From contig NZ_JPVQ01000019.1 of the NCBI RefSeq assembly GCF_000772965.1, forward strand, positions 1 through 64,000: a DNA stretch of 64,000 nucleotides, in the 5' to 3' direction. Positions 59,813 to 64,000 of the stretch are shown here, one piece after another (position 1 is the first letter of the stretch; each line of letters opens with the position of its first letter). The translations under genes were made by a program, and so were the position numbers. Source of the DNA: Ureibacillus massiliensis 4400831 = CIP 108448 = CCUG 49529 (lineage in GTDB: Bacteria > Bacillota > Bacilli > Bacillales_A > Planococcaceae). A model generated the notes under the pieces. It did not search any database, had not been told where the DNA came from, and saw only the letters and a program-made list of their open reading frames with translations.

Positions 59813-60857
59813 ATCGTCTCCCTTCTTCGAAAAATGCTTTCAAATTTTCGGGAGGTTCTACCTTTGGTGCCTTTGGATGAAGTAACCACGTTTTTGCATA
59901 ATGGGTTTCACTCACTTTAAAAAACGGTGGATTTTGTTCATAATCTATTTTTAAAGCATAAGGATTACGTGGTGCAAAGGCATCCCCTTTTATTTCTTTA
60001 AACAAATTAGGTGGTGTACCTTTTATAGAAAATAATTCTTCTCCCTTCACTCCAAGCTGTGGCAATGAAGAAAGAAGTGCCCACGTATAAGGATGCTTAC
60101 TATCAAAAAATATTTCATCAGATTTACCAAACTCAATCACTTCTCCTGCATACATGACAGCTAGTCGATCTGCCACCTTGGCAACAACGCCTAAATCATG
60201 GGTGATAAAGATTGTTGTTAGCATATATTTTTCCTGTAAATTTTTTAAAAGCTGTAAAATTTGGGCTTGTATTGTTACATCTAATGCAGTGGTAGGCTCA
60301 TCACAAATTAATATTTTCGGATTACAGGCAATAGCAATTGCAATGACAATTCGTTGACGCATACCACCCGAAAATTCGTGAGGGTATTGTTTGTATCGCC
60401 TTTCCACATCATGAATACCGACATCCTTTAATAATTGTAAAGTTTTTTCATAAGCCTCTTTCCCTATTAGCTCTTGATGTAAGACAATAGCTTCCTCAAT
60501 TTGCTTTCCAATTGGTTTTAAAGGATTTAATGATGTCATTGGATCTTGAGTTACCATGGCAATTTCTTTTCCGCGAATTTTTAACCAATCTTTTTCAATT
60601 TTATACGTAGCGATATCTTCATCGTTATAGTAAATACTCCCTTTATCGATATAGCCATTATTATCTAGTAAACCGATGATTGATTTTACAAGTACTGATT
60701 TTCCTGAACCTGATTCTCCAACAATGGCTAAACTTTCACCCTTATATAAGTCTAGTGAAATACCTCGTATAGCAGTGAGTATTCTCCCGTGTAGTTTGAA
60801 CTTTATGACTAAGTTTTCAATGGATAAAATAGGTTTTTTTGATTCTTCGGTGATCAT
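59796..60857 (-). CDS. Oligopeptide ABC transporter ATP-binding protein (OppD-like)
   Basis: A 353-residue ATPase. Walker [18 protein letters not shown]-loop [13 protein letters not shown], signature [21 protein letters not shown], Walker [12 protein letters not shown], and C-terminal [14 protein letters not shown]. The ATG at 60857 has GGAGG seven bases upstream. It pairs with the OppF-like ATPase to power uptake. Confidence 0.95.
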   Translation of the reverse strand: MITEESKKPILSIENLVIKFKLHGRILTAIRGISLDLYKGESLAIVGESGSGKSVLVKSIIGLLDNNGYIDKGSIYYNDEDIATYKIEKDWLKIRGKEIAMVTQDPMTSLNPLKPIGKQIEEAIVLHQELIGKEAYEKTLQLLKDVGIHDVERRYKQYPHEFSGGMRQRIVIAIAIACNPKILICDEPTTALDVTIQAQILQLLKNLQEKYMLTTIFITHDLGVVAKVADRLAVMYAGEVIEFGKSDEIFFDSKHPYTWALLSSLPQLGVKGEELFSIKGTPPNLFKEIKGDAFAPRNPYALKIDYEQNPPFFKVSETHYAKTWLLHPKAPKVEPPENLKAFFEEGRRFANEG

Positions 60858-60868
60858 TAACATCCCTC

Positions 60869-61843
60869 CTACCTATGATTTTTCGGATCAGCCGCATCTG
60901 CAAATGCATTACCGATAATATAAAAGGCAATCGTAATAACACTTAACACAATACTTGGAAAGATGAGCTGATAACGCAAATCTGGTGACATCATTAGAAC
61001 TCGACCTTCATTGATCAAATTTCCTAATGATGGCTCGCTAATTGGAAGACCTAACCCGATATAGGTTAAAAATACTTCAGAACCAATGGCAAACGGAATG
61101 GCTAAGCTCACCCGAAGCATGATAATTGAAATTAAATAGGGTAATAGATTTTTAAAAATAATGCGATGACTTGGAGTTCCCAATGTCCTAGATGCTAAGT
61201 TGTATTCACGGTCTCTTAATATGACAATTTGATTTCGGATAAACCGAGCCATTTCAACCCATCCGGTTATACACATCGCGATAATAATCGTTGTAATACT
61301 AGGCCGTAATATTAAAGACATTAAAATTAATACGATTGTCGTAGGAATATTTTCTACGATGTTGTACATATGAGAGATGGGATTCTCAAGTTTTCTAGAG
61401 TAACCCCAAAGAGCACCAATTGTAATCCCAACAATCACTTCAAATAGTGCTACGACAACACCTATTAGTAAGGACGTACGCGTTCCGGCCCATATCCGCG
61501 ACCATAAATCTTGTCCAATTGAATTTGTCCCAAACCAAAATTCACTGTTTGGTTCAACATTTCGTAATTGATAGCCTGTTTCCTCATTTAAGTATATTTC
61601 GGTCGGTGATTTCTGATTTGGTAAATAAGGTTGAATAACAACGAAAAATACGATAGACATGACTAATATTAATAGAAAAACCGCTACTTTATTTTTTAAA
61701 AACGATCTCCAGGTTGAGCGCCAATAGGAATAATTCGAGTAGCCAGTTTCTTCTGCTTTATGTTCATCTGTTACTGCAAATTGAAACAATTGTTCACTAG
61801 ACTTGTCCGAAATATTACGGATTTCTTCTGAAAATAGACCCAT
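60869..61843 (-). CDS. Oligopeptide ABC transporter permease (OppC-like)
   Basis: A 324-residue permease with six membrane segments. The N-terminal region has the OppC-type helix, then FWFGTNSIGQDLWSRIWAGTRTSL, and the EAA coupling loop is DREYNLASRTLGTPSHRIIFKN. A TAATG junction gives a one-base overlap with the OppB-like gene. Confidence 0.95.
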   Translation of the reverse strand: MGLFSEEIRNISDKSSEQLFQFAVTDEHKAEETGYSNYSYWRSTWRSFLKNKVAVFLLILVMSIVFFVVIQPYLPNQKSPTEIYLNEETGYQLRNVEPNSEFWFGTNSIGQDLWSRIWAGTRTSLLIGVVVALFEVIVGITIGALWGYSRKLENPISHMYNIVENIPTTIVLILMSLILRPSITTIIIAMCITGWVEMARFIRNQIVILRDREYNLASRTLGTPSHRIIFKNLLPYLISIIMLRVSLAIPFAIGSEVFLTYIGLGLPISEPSLGNLINEGRVLMMSPDLRYQLIFPSIVLSVITIAFYIIGNAFADAADPKNHR

Positions 61844-62787
61844 TAACGTACACTCTCCCCTCTACCGAGCTTAATCCGAGGATCGACAAGCGACATTACA
61901 ATATCACCTAAAAATAAACCAATAATTCCAAGGGATGAAAAAATTAATACAAGCCCTTGAACTACCGCATTGTCCTGACGTTGAATAGCATCAACGAGTA
62001 AGCCTCCCATTCCTGGTATGGAATATAGTGACTCAATATAAATTGAACCTGTGATGGTAAACAAAATGGTTGCAGGTAAATATTGTGCCATTGGAATAAA
62101 CGCATTTCTCATGACATGACGAAACATCAATGTACGCTCTCTTACTCCCTTAGCTCTTGCTAATTGAATATAATCTTTGTTTAGCTCGTCCACCATATAA
62201 CGTCTCATCCACATTGCATAGGAAGCGATCGGTCCTAAAGCTAAAGAAATTAAGGGTAAAATCCAACTAATTGGTCTATCTTCATCAAATAACATCGGTA
62301 AACGGAAAAAGTCCGTAACATATACTTGGATTAATAAGTAATAAACCATAGCAGGAACAGCTACAACGAAGACAATGTATCCTGTCCCTAGCCGATCAAG
62401 CCAACGACCTTTCATTTGCGCCATTAAAATCCCCAATGGAACACCGATAAGCAAGGCTAAAACGACAGCTCCCAATCCAAAAAATAATGAATACAATATT
62501 TTATCAGCAATGATTTCAACAACAGGTACATCTGTACGATAAGTTATGGATTTTCCTAAATCACCTTGCGCTAGGTTGCTATAAAAGTTTCCTAATTGAA
62601 CGAGAATAGGATCTCTAAGACCTAGATTCGTTAAATAAACTTCCTGTTGTTCAGGTGTCATTTTCTCTGCCGCCGCTCCTAAATAACCCTCTTCAGGTAA
62701 TAAGCGTAGTAATAAGAAAACTATCGTGATAATAACTAATAATGTAATGACCGACTGCATTAATCGTTTCCCTATATAAGCAAGCAT
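61843..62787 (-). CDS. Oligopeptide ABC transporter permease (OppB-like)
   Basis: A 314-residue permease with six membrane segments. It starts MLAYIGKRLMQSVITLLVI and has the EAA loop NKDYIQLARAKGVRERTLMFRH with ARAKG typical of DppB/OppB. Start ATG follows GGGGGG. It is the second cistron, after the binding-protein gene, separated by a stable hairpin. Confidence 0.95.
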   Translation of the reverse strand: MLAYIGKRLMQSVITLLVIITIVFLLLRLLPEEGYLGAAAEKMTPEQQEVYLTNLGLRDPILVQLGNFYSNLAQGDLGKSITYRTDVPVVEIIADKILYSLFFGLGAVVLALLIGVPLGILMAQMKGRWLDRLGTGYIVFVVAVPAMVYYLLIQVYVTDFFRLPMLFDEDRPISWILPLISLALGPIASYAMWMRRYMVDELNKDYIQLARAKGVRERTLMFRHVMRNAFIPMAQYLPATILFTITGSIYIESLYSIPGMGGLLVDAIQRQDNAVVQGLVLIFSSLGIIGLFLGDIVMSLVDPRIKLGRGESVR

Positions 62788-62818
62788 TTAAATCCCCCCT
62801 ATGAAAGAGAATATGAAG

Positions 62819-62847
62819 GAAGGAGATGGTGAGAAGCCATCTCCTTC
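62819..62847 (-). terminator. Hairpin between the binding-protein gene and the permease genes
   Basis: GAAGGAGATGG and CCATCTCCTTC form a perfect 11-bp stem with a 7-nt loop. The minus-strand tail CTTCATATTCTC has no strong T-run, so it is more likely a partial terminator or an mRNA-stabilising stem that favours the binding-protein message. Confidence 0.6.
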
Positions 62848-62887
62848 ATAGTGTTTCAACACTCTTTATATCTAAATGTAGAATCTT

Positions 62888-64000
62888 TTACTGTCCTTGC
62901 TCTGCTAATGCCTCCGCACGCTCTTGTTCCCAAATCTCTTTCGCTTCTTCGAATTCCTCATTACTCATTGGCTTTTCTAATAAACTTTGACCTTTAAACT
63001 TCTCTGATGTTACACCAAATGGAGAGAACTGAGCCTCAAATGGATTTAGCTTAGAAGCCATGTACCCGTCACCTTGAACTGAATACGGGATAACAAAGGC
63101 TTCGTCTATTAAGAAGGCTTCTGCTTCTGCAAATAGCTGATAACGTTCCGCTGCTTCTATAGTTGCTTTTGCTTTTTCAACCATATTTTGATATTTCGGC
63201 TTACCATTGGACTCTAAATAGCCTTCTGCAAGTTCAGGTTTATTGTATGTGCCTCCAATTGTAAACGGATCTGTGTAAGTTGATGGATCAGCAAAGTCTG
63301 GACCCCAGTTCACTTCCATAAACGCATATTTACCCGGACGACGAACCTCTGATAAGAATCCAGTTGAAGGTCCTGCCTCTACAATAATATCGATATAATC
63401 TTTTCCTAATAGATTTTCCATTTGTTGTTCAACTACTTGCGTACGGTTCGCCCAGTCAGGACTACCGGAGTTATATGGCATTAATACTTTAATAGGGAAT
63501 GTTGCTTTTCCTTCAAGATCTGCCAATGCTTTTTCTTTATACTCTAGAGCTAATTCAGCATTAAATGATTCACTATTTGTAAATTGAGCTAATGGCTCTA
63601 ATTGTGTATAGTCCACACCATCAATATCAACAAAGTTTTTCGGTGTGATCGAGTTATTTAGTAGTGTCTCTGGATTATATGGTTCCATTGTCATCATTGC
63701 AGATACACGATCAAAAGCGTGGAATAAGGATTTACGGAAATTTTTATTATTAACCGCAACCTTCCAATTCTCAGGCTCGTATTCTGCATCAAATTGCGGA
63801 TCAAAGTTTAACGCATAAAAATATGTGTAAAAGCTTGGCGTATCTTGTCTTACTAAGTCCTTTTTCTCGGGATCGTTAAACCAATCATCTAGTATCGCTG
63901 TTGGAATAAGTGCAAAATCTACTTCACCTCGTAAAAACAGCTCAGGTGCAACAGTATTTGCCTCAGCATTATATTTATAATGAATTTTATCGATTAACAC
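62888..64000 (-). CDS. Oligopeptide-binding protein of family 5 (OppA-like), partial
   Basis: The C-terminal 370 residues of an extracellular solute-binding protein. The N-terminus, lipobox and signal are beyond the right edge of the window. Family features are FRKSLFHAFDR, ALEYKEKALADLEG-type helices and the C-terminal lobe with EVNWGPDFADPSTYTDPF, where the tyrosine/aspartate-rich stretch is like binding proteins for murein-type or general peptides. Being first in the operon it is likely made in excess of the permease, with the downstream hairpin helping. Confidence 0.9.
   Translation of the reverse strand: MLIDKIHYKYNAEANTVAPELFLRGEVDFALIPTAILDDWFNDPEKKDLVRQDTPSFYTYFYALNFDPQFDAEYEPENWKVAVNNKNFRKSLFHAFDRVSAMMTMEPYNPETLLNNSITPKNFVDIDGVDYTQLEPLAQFTNSESFNAELALEYKEKALADLEGKATFPIKVLMPYNSGSPDWANRTQVVEQQMENLLGKDYIDIIVEAGPSTGFLSEVRRPGKYAFMEVNWGPDFADPSTYTDPFTIGGTYNKPELAEGYLESNGKPKYQNMVEKAKATIEAAERYQLFAEAEAFLIDEAFVIPYSVQGDGYMASKLNPFEAQFSPFGVTSEKFKGQSLLEKPMSNEEFEEAKEIWEQERAEALAEQGQ

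Overview
The window reads as a chromosomal segment of a low-GC, endospore-forming Bacillales bacterium. Protein style suggests the Planococcaceae/Caryophanaceae side (Lysinibacillus, Solibacillus and relatives), but I cannot fix the genus by reading alone. The evidence is gene content and order. From about 0 to 49 kb the genes follow the Bacillus subtilis block secDF-comN-spoVB-yajC-tgt-queA-ruvBA-safA-niaR-pheAB-obg-spo0B-rpmA-prp-rplU-spoIVFBA-minDC-mreDCB-radC-maf-spoIIB-folC-valS-spoVID-hemLBDCXA-engB-lon-clpX-tig-ysoA. Nearly all of it is on the minus strand. Several genes expected from that block are absent: lonB, bofC, the comC prepilin peptidase, and a ysxE next to spoVID.

Region by region. 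0-10.2 kb: protein export (YajC, SecDF), queuosine tRNA modification (Tgt, QueA) and Holliday-junction resolution (RuvAB), with SpoVB on the plus strand. 10.3-20.8 kb: coat protein SafA with a kinase-like partner, NAD repressor NiaR, prephenate dehydratase and its ACT partner, Obg, phosphorelay protein Spo0B, the L21-Prp-L27 operon, the SpoIVFA/B sigma-K processing pair, and MinCD. 20.8-26.8 kb: MreBCD, then radC split by a 2,534-nt group II intron with its own reverse transcriptase. 26.8-34 kb: Maf, a SpoIIB-like protein, two tandem folC paralogues, and valS behind a T-box. 34-42 kb: a SpoVID-like protein and the heme operon hemAXCDBL, whose promoter carries a PerR-type palindrome. 42-49 kb: EngB, Lon, ClpX, trigger factor and a TPR protein.

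From 49 kb the segment becomes accessory. It holds a DUF3231 protein, a frameshifted lipoprotein, a short-chain dehydrogenase, a Gly-rich membrane peptide, an intact IS1380-family element with 15-bp inverted repeats and a 5-bp target duplication, a hemolysin III (TrhA) protein, a TIMP-like secreted protein and a universal stress protein. The window ends in a tightly packed minus-strand operon from 64 kb to 56.3 kb: a five-gene oligopeptide ABC importer followed by an S66 LD-carboxypeptidase, a cytosolic serine beta-lactamase-fold protein and an NlpC/P60 endopeptidase. Together these look like uptake and breakdown of cell-wall peptides.

The points most worth following up are: the intron lying inside the RadC JAMM motif with a recognisable EBS1-IBS1 pairing; the diverged second folC; SpoIVFB without its CBS tail and a SpoVID-like protein without LysM; the PerR-like operator on hemA; and the importer operon with three cell-wall hydrolase-type genes.
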